Positions 1 to 12,000 of a stretch of DNA of 64,000 bases are shown piece after piece. The position numbers were made by a program, and so were the translations under genes. Numbering within the stretch: position 1 is the stretch's first letter; every line of letters starts with the position of its first letter. The stretch comes from Paracoccus solventivorans (GTDB lineage: Bacteria; Pseudomonadota; Alphaproteobacteria; Rhodobacterales; Rhodobacteraceae), in NCBI RefSeq assembly GCF_900142875.1, contig NZ_FRCK01000004.1, positions 185,068 to 249,067 of the forward strand, written 5' to 3'. The notes beneath the pieces were generated by a model. That model had not been told where the DNA came from and searched no databases. It was given only the letters and a program-made list of their open reading frames with translations.

Positions 1-476
1 CCGCCGCTTTCGCCACCGGCCGGGCCGCCACCCCGCCCGCCGCCGCCTCGCCGCCGCAGACGGCCGCGGCGGTGCCGCTGCCCCCGCTGGGCGAGGCGGC
101 GCGGTTCGACATCTCGCCCGAGGGGTTGCAGGCCGCGCAGCAATTCGCCGGTGCCGCTGCCAGTGCGGCGGCTGCCAGCGCTGGGGCTGCGACCGAGGCC
201 AGCCCGGCAGCAACCTCCGCCCTGCGTGCGCCTGCGGAGACGGTGGCCGGCGCGGCTGCCGCCCGCCCCGCTGCCGCCCGCCCTGCCGCCCAGGTTCCGG
301 ACGACGAGGCCGCCGCCCGCGCCTGGGCCATCCGCGCGCAGGCCGGCGAAAGCAGCCTCGACATGCTCACCCGCATCGCCAGGCTGGCCGAACGCCCCTG
401 GCCCACCGACAAGGCCGTGGATACCGCCCGTCAGGCCGATGAGGCTGCCGAACGCAAGACCCTCGCCATCGCCTGA
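1..476 (+). CDS. Ala/Pro-rich hypothetical protein, 3' part only
   Basis: The frame is open from the left edge to a TGA at 474-476, so this is probably the C-terminal part of a gene that starts outside the window. A GTG at 72 could serve as an internal start but has no clear ribosome binding site. The visible ~157 residues are strongly Ala/Pro-rich and low in complexity up to about base 300. The last ~55 residues (from PDDEAAARAWAIRAQAGESS) look like an ordinary folded or helical segment. I do not recognise the family. It lies upstream of pnp in the same direction, 244 bases away, so shared transcription is possible but not shown. Confidence 0.45.
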   Translation, partial: AAFATGRAATPPAAASPPQTAAAVPLPPLGEAARFDISPEGLQAAQQFAGAAASAAAASAGAATEASPAATSALRAPAETVAGAAAARPAAARPAAQVPDDEAAARAWAIRAQAGESSLDMLTRIARLAERPWPTDKAVDTARQADEAAERKTLAIA

Positions 477-720
477 CCCTCGCTTTACTCGCGGCGCCGG
501 ATGTGTGCGGGCGGCAGCCTTGGCGGTTTGCCGCCCGCCCCGATTCCGCCCGCTGGCAGGAGCGTCGAATCCCTTTCCTTGCGCCGCATTTTCCGCTATG
601 GCCCGCCAATCTGTGACGTGCGGCCAGCCCCCGGCCGCGTGCAAAGGATAGGGGGCGGCGGCAATGGGGCCGCCACATGACACGGGCGGCCGGAGGGCCG
701 GCGCGCCCAGAGGAAATCAT

Positions 721-2868
<2,148 letters not shown>

Positions 2869-2885
2869 TTCAGTGAAATGATTGG

Positions 2886-2919
2886 AAATGGCCCCTCGCA
2901 AGAGGGGCCATTTCTTACT
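2886..2919 (+). terminator. Intrinsic terminator of pnp
   Basis: A perfect 12-bp stem (2886-2897 with 2902-2913) closed by a GCAA tetraloop is followed by a T-rich tract. It begins 17 bases after the pnp stop codon. It separates pnp from the AT-rich glycan genes downstream. Confidence 0.9.
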
Positions 2920-2941
2920 TTCTTAATCCAGGTGGAGCGGC

Positions 2942-4048
2942 GTGGCTGACCTTCAGAAAATCAAGCGGGAACTGGCAAGACCGTTCAAGCAGCTTGCCCG
3001 TAATTTTTTTCTTCCGGCAAGGCGGGTCGGTGGGTCGTTGCGCCGTATTCGCTATGACGCGAACCGGAAAAAAAATATCCGCGTCACAGAAGGGGTACAA
3101 GCTGCCGGACGTGAAATTGCAGTTCTGCTGATCTACCAGCCGCAAGGTGTGTTGGAATCAACCTATTTCACCCTATCATATTTGGCGGAGCAAGGCGTTT
3201 CCACAATTGTTGTTTCCAATGCGCCGCTGGCGGATGATGATCGAGAGCGGCTGGCGGCAAACAGTTGCCTAGTGATCGAGCGCCCTAACGTTGGATATGA
3301 TTTTGGAGGTTATCGTGAAGGGATACTGACGGTTCTGGAACGTCGCCTGCAGCCAGAGGCGCTTTATGTACTGAATGATTCTATCTGGTTTCCCCTCCGA
3401 TCGGACAGTGATACCATCGAGCAGTGTCGGGAAGCTTCGGAAGACGTATTTGGGCTGAAAGCAAATATTCTTCGGAAGCGGCGCGGATGCCGAAGCATTT
3501 TGCATTCGTTCTTCTACAGGTTTTCGGCGAAGGTGGTTGCTAGTACTACTTTCTGTGATTACTGGAAGAATATGGCGCTAATTAATCACAAGCCTACAGT
3601 TATCGAAGAGTTTGAATTCAAGCTTGCCGAACACTTCCGTCACCACGGATTCACGGTTGGGAGTGTTATTAACCCCTCGAAGGTGACAGAATATTTAACG
3701 AACCTTCGCGACGGAGAAAAGCTACGACAAATTCTCAGGTATCAAATGAAGACTTTCCCGAGCCAGTCGGCATTTATTCAGAATATGCTAGATCAAGATT
3801 CGCTTGGATTGCCAGTAAATAAGCAAATTCCGGATGCAATTCAGAGTCACGGTATTTTCACAGTAACTTATACATTGCACCCGTGGATTTCACAGGCGCT
3901 TGGGTCGAACTTCGTAAAGAAGTCGAATCCATCTGATATGAAAGCAAAGCGCGTAGAAATTCGCCGTCTCGGGCTACACAGGAGCTACCATCCGACGGTT
4001 AGAGATGAAATTGAGCGTTGGGACACCCTTAGCGACCGGCAACATTAA
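2942..4048 (+). CDS. RgpF-like rhamnan/polysaccharide synthesis protein
   Basis: The 368-residue product resembles the RgpF family (rhamnan synthesis F), enzymes that build cell-surface rhamnose-containing or other polysaccharides. The diagnostic feature is NVGYDFGGYREGI near residue 118, followed by YVLNDSIWFPL and a conserved ALINHK/ViEEFE region. Start: GTG at 2942 with AGGTGGAG upstream. Composition is unlike the neighbours: one sampled line (3361-3420) has 27 G/C of 60, against 47 of 60 at 6181-6240. Rare codons and A/T-ending codons are common. This suggests recent acquisition with the convergent GT25 gene, whose stop is 3 bases away. Acceptor and sugar cannot be read from sequence. Confidence 0.8.
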   Translation: MADLQKIKRELARPFKQLARNFFLPARRVGGSLRRIRYDANRKKNIRVTEGVQAAGREIAVLLIYQPQGVLESTYFTLSYLAEQGVSTIVVSNAPLADDDRERLAANSCLVIERPNVGYDFGGYREGILTVLERRLQPEALYVLNDSIWFPLRSDSDTIEQCREASEDVFGLKANILRKRRGCRSILHSFFYRFSAKVVASTTFCDYWKNMALINHKPTVIEEFEFKLAEHFRHHGFTVGSVINPSKVTEYLTNLRDGEKLRQILRYQMKTFPSQSAFIQNMLDQDSLGLPVNKQIPDAIQSHGIFTVTYTLHPWISQALGSNFVKKSNPSDMKAKRVEIRRLGLHRSYHPTVRDEIERWDTLSDRQH

Positions 4049-4051
4049 AAT

Positions 4052-4843
4052 TTAGTTTTTACGCCGCCGCCGCCAATGATGATTCGAGAGAAGCTGCCAG
4101 CGTGCCTTCAGAAAAATATCGCGGAGAGAGCGTCCAAGGTTGCGTTGGCGATTTGTTCGCTCCTGTTCAATGTTGGAATCTGAGCGATCATACTCCCGTA
4201 CGATATCTGGGGAAACTGCCAGAGCCCTAAGACCAAGTTCCCAAGGGTTGATGAAATCTTCGTCTACCGGGCGGAAGATCCGTTCCCGTGATAACAGCTT
4301 GCGGGTACCGTCTTGTGTTACAAGATAAGCAGCCGCCGATGTTGGGCCATAACAATAGTCACGTAATTGAAATTGATCCGAGGCAACTACCCGATATTTT
4401 CCCTTGGGGTTGAAACGGCACAACATGATGATATCCCAGTCGCCTCGTTCAGCCGCCAGACGCTCTAAGCGACGCAGCGCATCCAGACTGACGATCTCGA
4501 AATCATCTTCGAGGACAAGCCGGTACGGTGCACCGCCTTCGACGATCTGTTTCCATGCGATCCGATGGCCAGAGTAGCAGGACACCTCGGCTGGCGTCAT
4601 CATATGTTTTCGCCAGCGGCGGTTCATCTTGACGTCGTGAATCTCTGCAATGCGTGGATCATCCTTGGGGATGCTCATCACGAACTCGGGGGTCAGGCCA
4701 TGCGCAGCAGCTTCCTCGACGGCGCGTCGGCGGCGCGGGCTGTCTTCTGGTTCGATGGTGATGACCAGCGGGTTGTGGATGGACAAGGCCGGGCTCCGGG
4801 CAATAATCAGGCGCGCCGGTCCGCAAGCGCGCATAGTGGACAT
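4052..4843 (-). CDS. Glycosyltransferase family 25 (LPS/glycan biosynthesis)
   Basis: The product of about 263 residues has the GT25 pattern: an N-terminal VITIEPEDSPRRR segment, then SCYSGHRIAWKQIVE and the acidic LVLEDDFEI motif expected to bind the nucleotide sugar through a metal, and a later DEDFINPWELG segment. GT25 enzymes add galactose or similar sugars to LPS or capsule. I chose the ATG at 4843 (MSTMRACG); a TTG at 4849 and an ATG at 4834 are also possible. It converges on the RgpF-like gene and is also below the local G+C level. It is divergent from the GT2 gene, with a 45-base gap that must carry any promoters. Confidence 0.8.
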   Translation of the reverse strand: MSTMRACGPARLIIARSPALSIHNPLVITIEPEDSPRRRRAVEEAAAHGLTPEFVMSIPKDDPRIAEIHDVKMNRRWRKHMMTPAEVSCYSGHRIAWKQIVEGGAPYRLVLEDDFEIVSLDALRRLERLAAERGDWDIIMLCRFNPKGKYRVVASDQFQLRDYCYGPTSAAAYLVTQDGTRKLLSRERIFRPVDEDFINPWELGLRALAVSPDIVREYDRSDSNIEQERTNRQRNLGRSLRDIFLKARWQLLSNHHWRRRRKN

Positions 4844-4888
4844 GGGCAATGTTCATTGCGTTGAGCCGTCAATAATGGACCAGACCCC

Positions 4889-5698
4889 ATGATGCTACCC
4901 ATCTCTGCCTTCATCATCTGCCAGAACGAAGAGCGGGTGATCGAGGCCTGCGTCCGCAGCGTCTCGTTCTGTGCCGAGATCGTGGTGGTGGACAGCGGCT
5001 CGACCGATGCCACGCTGGCGATACTCGAACGGCTGCGGGCCGGGGGGCTGCCCCTGCGTGTCCTGCACGAGCCTTGGCGCGGCTTTGGCGCGCAAAAGCA
5101 GTTCGCGCTGGACCAGTGCACGCAGGACTGGTGTTTCAGCATCGACAGCGACGAACGGGTCAGCCCGGCGCTGGCCCGGCAGTTCCACCGGTTGCTGGCC
5201 GATCCGGGGGTGAACGGCTGGCAGATCACTCGCTATGATTATCTGAACGGCTACGGCTATGTGCCGCCCTCGTCGCACGAACGCTATCACAACCGGCTGT
5301 TCCGGCGCGGCACCGGCCGCTTCAACACCACCGACCTGGTGCACGAGGGGATCGAGATCGACGGGGTGGTGAAAAAGGCCGTGCCGGGGGGGCTGCTGCA
5401 TTTCAGCCCGATCGTGCTGCACGATCAGATGCTCAAGGAAAACAAGTATTCGACCCTCAAGGCGCAGATGAAGCAGGACCGCGGGCTGCCGCCGCGGCCG
5501 TGGAAGATGCTGGTCAGCCCGCCGCTGTTCTTCCTGCGCTGGTATCTGCGGCACGGGATGTGGCGCTGCGGCTGGCCGGGGTTCATCCATTGCGCCAAGG
5601 GCGCGATCTACTCCTTCCTCACCGAGGCGAAGCGTTATGAGAACGCGGCGATGCGGCGAGTGCCGCCGGTCGAGCCGGCGGATGTCTCGAGATACTAG
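4889..5698 (+). CDS. Glycosyltransferase family 2, WaaE/KdtX-like
   Basis: The 269-residue protein opens with the GT2 nucleotide-sugar fold: ISAFIICQNEERVIEACV, then VVVDSGSTDAT and FSIDSDERVS (the DxD-type motif). The arrangement matches the WaaE/KdtX group, which adds a glucose-type residue to the LPS core. The C-terminal region has two hydrophobic stretches (PPLFFLRWYLRHG and the GFIHCAKGAIYSF region) that could sit at the membrane. Two ATGs occur in tandem at 4889 and 4892. G+C is high, so this gene appears native, unlike the two genes before it. nagK starts 10 bases after its stop, so co-transcription is likely. Confidence 0.85.
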   Translation: MMLPISAFIICQNEERVIEACVRSVSFCAEIVVVDSGSTDATLAILERLRAGGLPLRVLHEPWRGFGAQKQFALDQCTQDWCFSIDSDERVSPALARQFHRLLADPGVNGWQITRYDYLNGYGYVPPSSHERYHNRLFRRGTGRFNTTDLVHEGIEIDGVVKKAVPGGLLHFSPIVLHDQMLKENKYSTLKAQMKQDRGLPPRPWKMLVSPPLFFLRWYLRHGMWRCGWPGFIHCAKGAIYSFLTEAKRYENAAMRRVPPVEPADVSRY

Positions 5699-5707
5699 CG
5701 AGGGACC

Positions 5708-6634
5708 ATGATCTGCGGCGGGCTCGACATCGGCGGCACCAAGATCGAGGCGCGGCTGTTCGGGCCGGGGATGGAACCGGGCGGCAGCCGGCGGGTGGAA
5801 ACGCCGCGCAGTGACGCGGGCGCGTTCTTTGCGGCGCTGGCGGCGCAGGTGGCGTGGCTGCGCGCGCAGGGCGGGGCCGGTCTGCCCATCGGCATCGCCA
5901 TGTCGGGGGTGGTTCAGCCGGATAGCGGGCCTGACAGCGGGATTGTCCGCGCCGCGAACCTGCCGATCGGCGGCGAGCATATGGCAAGCCGCCTGCGTCA
6001 GATCGCCGGGCGGGCGCTGCCGGTGATGAACGACGCCATGGCGCTGGCCTATTCCGAGGCGAATGGCGGGGCGGGCAGCGCCACGGGGGCCTCGGTCGGG
6101 CTGGTGCTGGGCACGGGGCTGGCGGCGGGGCTGTGTCTCGACGGCCGGCCGGCGCCGCGCCACGGCGGCATCGCGGTAGAGCTTGGCCATTGCGGGATGC
6201 CGGCGCGGGCGCTGGCGCGGCACGGGCTTGGGCTGTGGCCCTGCGGCTGCGGGCGGCAGGGCTGCATCGAAAGCTACGTCGCGGGGCCCGGGCTGGCGCG
6301 GCTGGCCGATGGAATGGGGATCCCCGGCGGCGCCAGGGTGCTGGCAGACGCGCCCGGCGCCGAGGCGGTGCTGGACGTCTGGGCCGATCTCGCCGCCGAG
6401 GCGCTGGAGGTGCTGCAGATGACCCTCGCCCCCCCGGTCGTCGTGCTGGGCGGCGGGTTGTCGCGGATGCCAGGGGTGGTGGCGCGGCTGGAACGCGCGC
6501 TGGCCCCGCGGCTGATGGCGGGGGTGCCGCCGCCGGCGCTGCGGCTGGCGCGGTTCGGGGATGCCAGCGGCGTGCGCGGCGCGGCGCTGCTGGCGCTGCG
6601 AGAGGCCGAAGGGGGCGCGGCATGGACGCGCTGA
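5708..6634 (+). CDS. nagK: ROK-family sugar kinase, probable N-acetylglucosamine kinase
   Basis: The 308-residue protein is a ROK kinase: N-terminal ATP-binding GGLDIGGTKIEARLF, a central GLVLGTGLAAGL phosphate loop, the ELGHCGMP segment with the zinc-ligand histidine, and the cysteine cluster CGCGRQGCIESY near residue 180. GlcNAc phosphorylation is inferred from the next gene, nagA, whose start overlaps this stop by 13 bases. The pair would turn free GlcNAc from peptidoglycan or chitin recycling into GlcN-6-P. No nagB follows, so deamination must be encoded elsewhere. GAGGGAC precedes the ATG. A glucokinase-like specificity cannot be excluded from sequence alone. Confidence 0.85.
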   Translation: MICGGLDIGGTKIEARLFGPGMEPGGSRRVETPRSDAGAFFAALAAQVAWLRAQGGAGLPIGIAMSGVVQPDSGPDSGIVRAANLPIGGEHMASRLRQIAGRALPVMNDAMALAYSEANGGAGSATGASVGLVLGTGLAAGLCLDGRPAPRHGGIAVELGHCGMPARALARHGLGLWPCGCGRQGCIESYVAGPGLARLADGMGIPGGARVLADAPGAEAVLDVWADLAAEALEVLQMTLAPPVVVLGGGLSRMPGVVARLERALAPRLMAGVPPPALRLARFGDASGVRGAALLALREAEGGAAWTR

Positions 6635-7731
6635 TCGCCCCGGCGCTGACCTGGGTGGAGGGCGCGCTACGCCCCGGGCTGGCGCTGCGCATCCGCGGCG
6701 GGCGCATCGAATCGGTGGCGCCGCTGGCCGGGACGACGCCGGACCTGCGCGTGCATCTGGCGATGCCGGGGCCGACCGACCTGCAGGTGAACGGCGGCGG
6801 GGGCGTGCTGTTCAACACGGACGCCTCGGCCGCGGGCATCGCCGCCATCCGCGCCGCGCATCGCCGCCTGGGCACCCACGCGATCCTGCCGACCGTGATC
6901 ACAGACGCCCCCGAGGTGCTGGAGGCCGCCGCCGATGCGGTGATCGCCGCGCGCGGCCAGCCGGGCATCGAGGGCATCCATATCGAGGGCCCCCACATCG
7001 CCCCCGAGCGCCGCGGCACCCACGACCCTCGCCATATCCGGCCGCTGGACGTGCGCACGCTGGCGGTGCTGGAACGGCTGCGCGCGGCGGGGGTGCCGGT
7101 GCTGCTGACGCTGGCGCCGGAACTCGCCGATCCCGCGCTGCTGGCCCGGGCGCGGGCGCTGGGGGTGGTGCTGTCGGCCGGGCATTCCTCGGCCAGCGCC
7201 GATGAGGCCGGGGCGGCATTTGGCCGCGGCATCACCATGGCCACGCATCTGTTCAACGCCATGCCGCCCCTGCACCACCGCGCCCCGGGGCTGGCGGCGG
7301 CGGCGATCCTGTCGGACGCCTGGCTGGGGATGATCGCCGACGGGCTGCATGTGGACTGGCCGATGCTGCGGCTGGCAATCGCGGCGCGGCCGCAGCGGGG
7401 GCGCTGCTTCCTGGTCTCGGACGCGATGCCCACCGTGGGCGGCCCGGATCAGTTCACCCTGTATGGCAAGCGGATCCGGCTGGAAGACGGGCGTCTGGTC
7501 AACGATCAGGGTGCGCTGGCCGGGGCGCATCTGGACATGATGACCGCGCTGGCCCGGCTGCATCTTCTGGGCGGCGTGGCGCTAAAGGACTGCATCGCCA
7601 TGGCGACCGATGCCCCGCGCGCGGCGATGGGGCTGGCGCCGCTGCGCATCGCCCCCGGCACCCCCGCCGGCGCGGTGGCGGTGCTGGACGCGGGGCTGGG
7701 CTTTGCCGGCTGGCTCGACGCGCCGGGTTGA
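6622..7731 (+). CDS. nagA: N-acetylglucosamine-6-phosphate deacetylase
   Basis: NagA removes acetate from GlcNAc-6-P. The 369-residue product shows the amidohydrolase landmarks in order: MPGPTDLQVNGGGG (NagA enzymes have no HxH pair here), GIHIEGPHI with the metal-binding Glu, LSAGHSSA and ATHLFNAM with the metal/substrate histidines, and the catalytic Asp in LVSDAMPTVGG. Length is typical. The start at 6622 lies inside the end of nagK in another frame, which indicates translational coupling. An upstream open frame in the same phase reaches back to 6133 but overlaps nagK and is not expected to be translated. The site contains CGTGATCACAG at 6895-6905, an outlier of the palindrome cluster described under findings. 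Confidence 0.93.
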   Translation: MDALIAPALTWVEGALRPGLALRIRGGRIESVAPLAGTTPDLRVHLAMPGPTDLQVNGGGGVLFNTDASAAGIAAIRAAHRRLGTHAILPTVITDAPEVLEAAADAVIAARGQPGIEGIHIEGPHIAPERRGTHDPRHIRPLDVRTLAVLERLRAAGVPVLLTLAPELADPALLARARALGVVLSAGHSSASADEAGAAFGRGITMATHLFNAMPPLHHRAPGLAAAAILSDAWLGMIADGLHVDWPMLRLAIAARPQRGRCFLVSDAMPTVGGPDQFTLYGKRIRLEDGRLVNDQGALAGAHLDMMTALARLHLLGGVALKDCIAMATDAPRAAMGLAPLRIAPGTPAGAVAVLDAGLGFAGWLDAPG

Positions 7732-7779
7732 CGCATTCGTGTGCTTGCCCGGACCCGGTGCGCCTGCGATGTTGCGCGC

Positions 7780-9024
7780 ATGACCGACCGGACGCGCTTT
7801 CGCCACCTCATGTCGATCCGCCGCGGCGCTTTTCCGATGCTGGCCACCGTGCTGGCGCTGGGCGCCGGGCCAGCCGCGGCGCAGGCCCCCGGTCCCGCCC
7901 CGGGACCCGGCGCGCAGGCCCCGCGCGAGGTCGGGGTGATGCCGCTTGGCCGCGCCACCGTGCCGGTCACCGTCACACTGCCCGGCCGCGCCGTCGCCTA
8001 TCAGGAAACCGCCATCCGCCCGCAGGTCGGCGGCGAGATCGTCGAGATCGCCTATCAGCCCGGCCGCCAGGTCAAGGCCGGCACCGTGCTGTTCCGGCTG
8101 GACGCCGACCAGCTGTCCGCCACGCTGTCGGCGGCGGAAGCCGCCGTGACCAGCGCCGAGGCCGCGGTCGAGGGCGCCAGCGCCACCGTCGCCCGCTATG
8201 ACCGGCTGTCGGGCACCGGGGTCAGCCGGGCCGAACTGGAATCGGCGCAGGTGGCGCTGGCCAATGCCCGCGCCGCGCTGTCGCGGGCCGAGGCGGAACG
8301 CGAGCTGGCGCAGCTGGCGGTGGACCGCACCGCAATCCGCAGCCCCATCGACGGAATCGCCGATATCGCCCGGGTTTCGGTCGGGGATCTGGTGACCGCG
8401 AACCAGGCCGATCCGCTGACCACCGTCACCCAGCTGGACCCGATCTATGTCGATGTCACGGAATCGCGTGCCACCGTGCTGCGCAACCGCGAGCGTCACG
8501 TCCAGGGCACGCTGATCCGCTCCACGGGGCCCGAGGCGCAGCTGATCCTCGAGACCGGGCAGGTCCATCCGCAGCCGGGGCAGATCGTGGCGCCGGGGCG
8601 GCAGGTGTCGCCCACCACCGGCACCGTGCCCTTTCGCTGGCAGTTTCCCAATCCCGACCGGCTGATCCTGCCCGGGCAGTTCATCCGCGTGCGCATGACC
8701 ATCGGCCAGGTCGAAGGCGTGCTGGTCCCGCAGGGCCCGACCCGGCGCGCCGCCACCGGGCAGCTGACCGCCTTCTTCGCGCGCGACGGCGTGGCCGAAG
8801 AGGTGGTGCTGACCGAGGTCGGCACCCATGAGGGCAACTGGATCGTGACCGAGGGCGCGGCCGAGGGCGACCTGCTGATCCTCGACGGGCTGACCAATCT
8901 CAACCACGGGCAGGCGATCACCACCATTCCCGTGACCATCGACGCCGAGGGCGTGGTGCGCGAGGTCGAGCCGGCCGGGACCGCGGCCGCAGCCGCGGCC
9001 ACCCCCGCCGCCGCGGCGAACTGA
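7780..9024 (+). CDS. RND efflux pump periplasmic adaptor (membrane fusion protein)
   Basis: This is the adaptor that links an inner-membrane RND transporter to an outer-membrane channel. After an N-terminal signal region (FPMLATVLALGAGPAAAQA) come the family pieces: a beta-barrel half, the lipoyl half-motif (RPQVGGEIVEIAYQPGRQVKAG), an Ala/Glu-rich alpha hairpin (about 95-170), the second lipoyl half (IRSPIDGIADIARVSVGD) and a C-terminal barrel. The start is uncertain: ATG 7780, ATG 7810 (giving a shorter, cleaner signal peptide) or GTG 7741. The stop overlaps the permease start as TGATG. The C-terminus ends in an Ala-rich tail. No outer-membrane partner or regulator is adjacent. Confidence 0.9.
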   Translation: MTDRTRFRHLMSIRRGAFPMLATVLALGAGPAAAQAPGPAPGPGAQAPREVGVMPLGRATVPVTVTLPGRAVAYQETAIRPQVGGEIVEIAYQPGRQVKAGTVLFRLDADQLSATLSAAEAAVTSAEAAVEGASATVARYDRLSGTGVSRAELESAQVALANARAALSRAEAERELAQLAVDRTAIRSPIDGIADIARVSVGDLVTANQADPLTTVTQLDPIYVDVTESRATVLRNRERHVQGTLIRSTGPEAQLILETGQVHPQPGQIVAPGRQVSPTTGTVPFRWQFPNPDRLILPGQFIRVRMTIGQVEGVLVPQGPTRRAATGQLTAFFARDGVAEEVVLTEVGTHEGNWIVTEGAAEGDLLILDGLTNLNHGQAITTIPVTIDAEGVVREVEPAGTAAAAAATPAAAAN

Positions 9025-12000
9025 TGGCGCAGTTCTTCATCCACCGCCCGGTCTTCGCCTGGGTGCTGGCGATCGTGACGATGCTGGCCGGGCTGTGGGG
9101 GCTGCTGAATCTGCCGGTGTCGCAATATCCCGACATCGCGCCCACCACCGTGCGGATCAGCGCCAGCTATCCCGGCGCCACCGCCGCGGCGGTGCAGAAC
9201 TCGGTCACCACCCAGATCGAGGATACGCTGACCGGGCTGGAAGGACTGCTCTATTTCGAATCCTCGTCGTTCAACGGGCGCTCGTCGCTGACGCTGACCT
9301 TTGACGACAGCGTGGACCCGACTGATGCGCTGAACGACGTGCAGTCGCGGGTGCGCAGCGTGGAATCGCGCCTGCCCACCCCGGTGCAGACCCGCGGCGT
9401 GTCGGTGACGCGCTCGACCTCCTCGATCCTGATGGTGGGGGCGCTGGTGTCGCCCGACGGGCGCTATTCCACCGTCGAGCTGGGCAACCTGCTGGAAGAG
9501 GTGGTCGAGGGCCCGGTCAAGCGGGTGCCGGGCGTCGGCGGCATCGACATCTTCGGTTCGGGCTACGCGATGCGGATCTGGCTGGATCCGCTGCGGCTGG
9601 CGCAATACCAGCTGACCCCGGGCGACATCACCGGGGCGGTGGCGGAACAGAACTCGACCGTCTCGGTGGGCTCGCTGGGCAGCCAGCCGGTGGTCCCGGG
9701 CCAGCAGTTCACCGCCAACATGACCGCGCAAAGCCAGTTGACCTCGGTCGAGGATTTCGAGCGGATCCTGCTGCGCACCGGCGAGGATGGCGCCTCGGTC
9801 TGGCTGAACGACGTCGCCGACATCGAGATCGGGCAGGAAGCCTACGGTGCCAACAGCCGCTTCAACGGCGCCAATGCCTCGGGGTTCGGGGTGAACCTGG
9901 AAACCGGCGCCAACGCCGTGGACACCGCCGCCGCGGTGCGCGAGGTGCTGGCCTCGCTGCAGGTGGCGCTGCCCGAGGGGGTGGACCTGCGCGTCGCCTA
10001 CGACACCTCGCCCTTTGTCGAGAAATCCATCGAAAAGGTCTATCACACCCTGTTCGAGGCGGTGGCGCTGGTCATCGCGGTGATCCTGATCTTCCTGCAG
10101 AAATGGCGCGCGACCATCATCCCGGTGGTGGTGGTGCCGGTGGTGCTGCTGGGCACCTTCGCGATGCTGTTCGCGCTGGGCTATTCGATCAACACGCTGA
10201 CCATGTTCGCCATGGTGCTGGCCATCGGCCTGCTGGTCGACGACGCCATCGTCGTGGTCGAGAACGTCGAGCGATTGATGCACGACCAAGGGCTGGACCA
10301 GGTGCGCGCGACCGAGATCGGGATGCGCCAGATCACCGGGGCGCTGATCGGCATCGCGGTGGTGCTGTCGGCGGTGTTCCTGCCCATGGCCTTCATGGCC
10401 GGCTCGACCGGGGTGGTCTATCGGCAGTTCTCGGTCACCATCATCACCGCGATGATGCTGTCGCTGGCGGCGGCAATGATCCTGACGCCGTCGCAGACCG
10501 CCTCGCTGCTGCGCCCGCATTCGGGCGAGGCGGGGTTCGCCCCCGCCCGCTGGTTCAACCGCGGCTTCGACCGCGTCACCGACTGGTATGTCGCGGTGGT
10601 CGCGCGCAGCGTGCACCGGCCGTTCCTGGTCATCCTGCTCCTGGTGCTGATGACCGCCGGGGTCTGGCAGCTCTTCACCCGGATGAACTCGACCTTCCTG
10701 CCGACCGAGGATCAGGGCGTGCTGATGGCGCAGATCAACCTGTCCGAGGGCTCGACCACCCAGCAGACCCTGGCCGTGGTGCAGGAGATCGAGGATTACC
10801 TGCTGACCGAGGAACCGGCCGTCGCCTCGACCTTCGGGGCGCTGGGCTTCGGGTTCTCGGGGACCGGGCAGGGGCGGGCGACGCTGTTCGTGCGGCTCAA
10901 GGATTTTGCCGAGCGCCCCGACCCGGGCCAGTCCGCCGCCGCCATCGTCCAGCGCGCGACCCAGCGTTTCGGCAACCACCGCGCTGGGCGCATCAACATC
11001 GTGCAGCCGCCGCCGATCCAGGGGCTGGGCAACACCGCCGGCTTTCAGATGTATCTGATCGACCAGTCGGCGCAGGGCATCGACGCGCTGCGCGCCGCCG
11101 CCACGCAGCTTGAGGAAACCGCCCAGGCCGACTCGCGGCTGACCAATATCCGCAGCTCGGGCGATCAGGACGACGCGGCGCTGCGGCTGGACATCGACGC
11201 GCAGCGGGCCGAGGCGCTGGGCCTGTCGCTGGCCGATGTGAACGGGATGCTGTCCACCATCTTTGCCGGGCGCGAGGTCAACGACTTCGCCATGGGCGCG
11301 ACGCTGCGCCCGGTGATCGTGCAGGCGGCGGCGCCGTTCCGGATGCAGCCCGACGACCTGAAATCCTGGTACGCGCGCAACAATCAGGGCGAGATGGTCC
11401 CCTTCAGCGCCTTCATGTCCACCCGCTGGGAACCGATCGCGCCCCGGCTGTCGCGGTTCGAGGGCACCGACGCCATCTCGATCACCGGCAGCGAGGCGCC
11501 CGGCACCACCTCGGGCCAGGCGATGGAGGCGATGGAAGAGCTGGTCGCCCAGATGCCAGGCGGCTACGGCGTCGCCTGGACCGGCATCAGCTATCAGGAA
11601 AAACAGGCCGGCAACCAGGCGCCCTATCTTTACGCGCTGTCGGCGCTGGTGGTGTTCCTGTGCCTCGCCGCGCTTTACGAAAGCTGGACGGTACCGTTCT
11701 CGGTGATGCTGGCGGTGCCGGTCGGGGTGCTGGGCGCGGTGGTGGCGGCGCTGCTGTTCGGACAGGCGAACGACGTGTATTTCAAGGTCGGCATCCTGAC
11801 CACCATCGGGCTGGCCGCCAAGAACGCCATCCTGATCGTCGAGTTCGCCCGCGACCTCGAGGTCGGCGGCCGCTCGACCACCGAGGCCGCGATCGAGGCC
11901 GCGCGCCTGCGGCTGCGCCCAATCCTGATGACCTCGCTGGCCTTCATCCTGGGGGTGACGCCGCTTGCCATCGCCACCGGCGCCGGGGCGGCGGCGCAGA

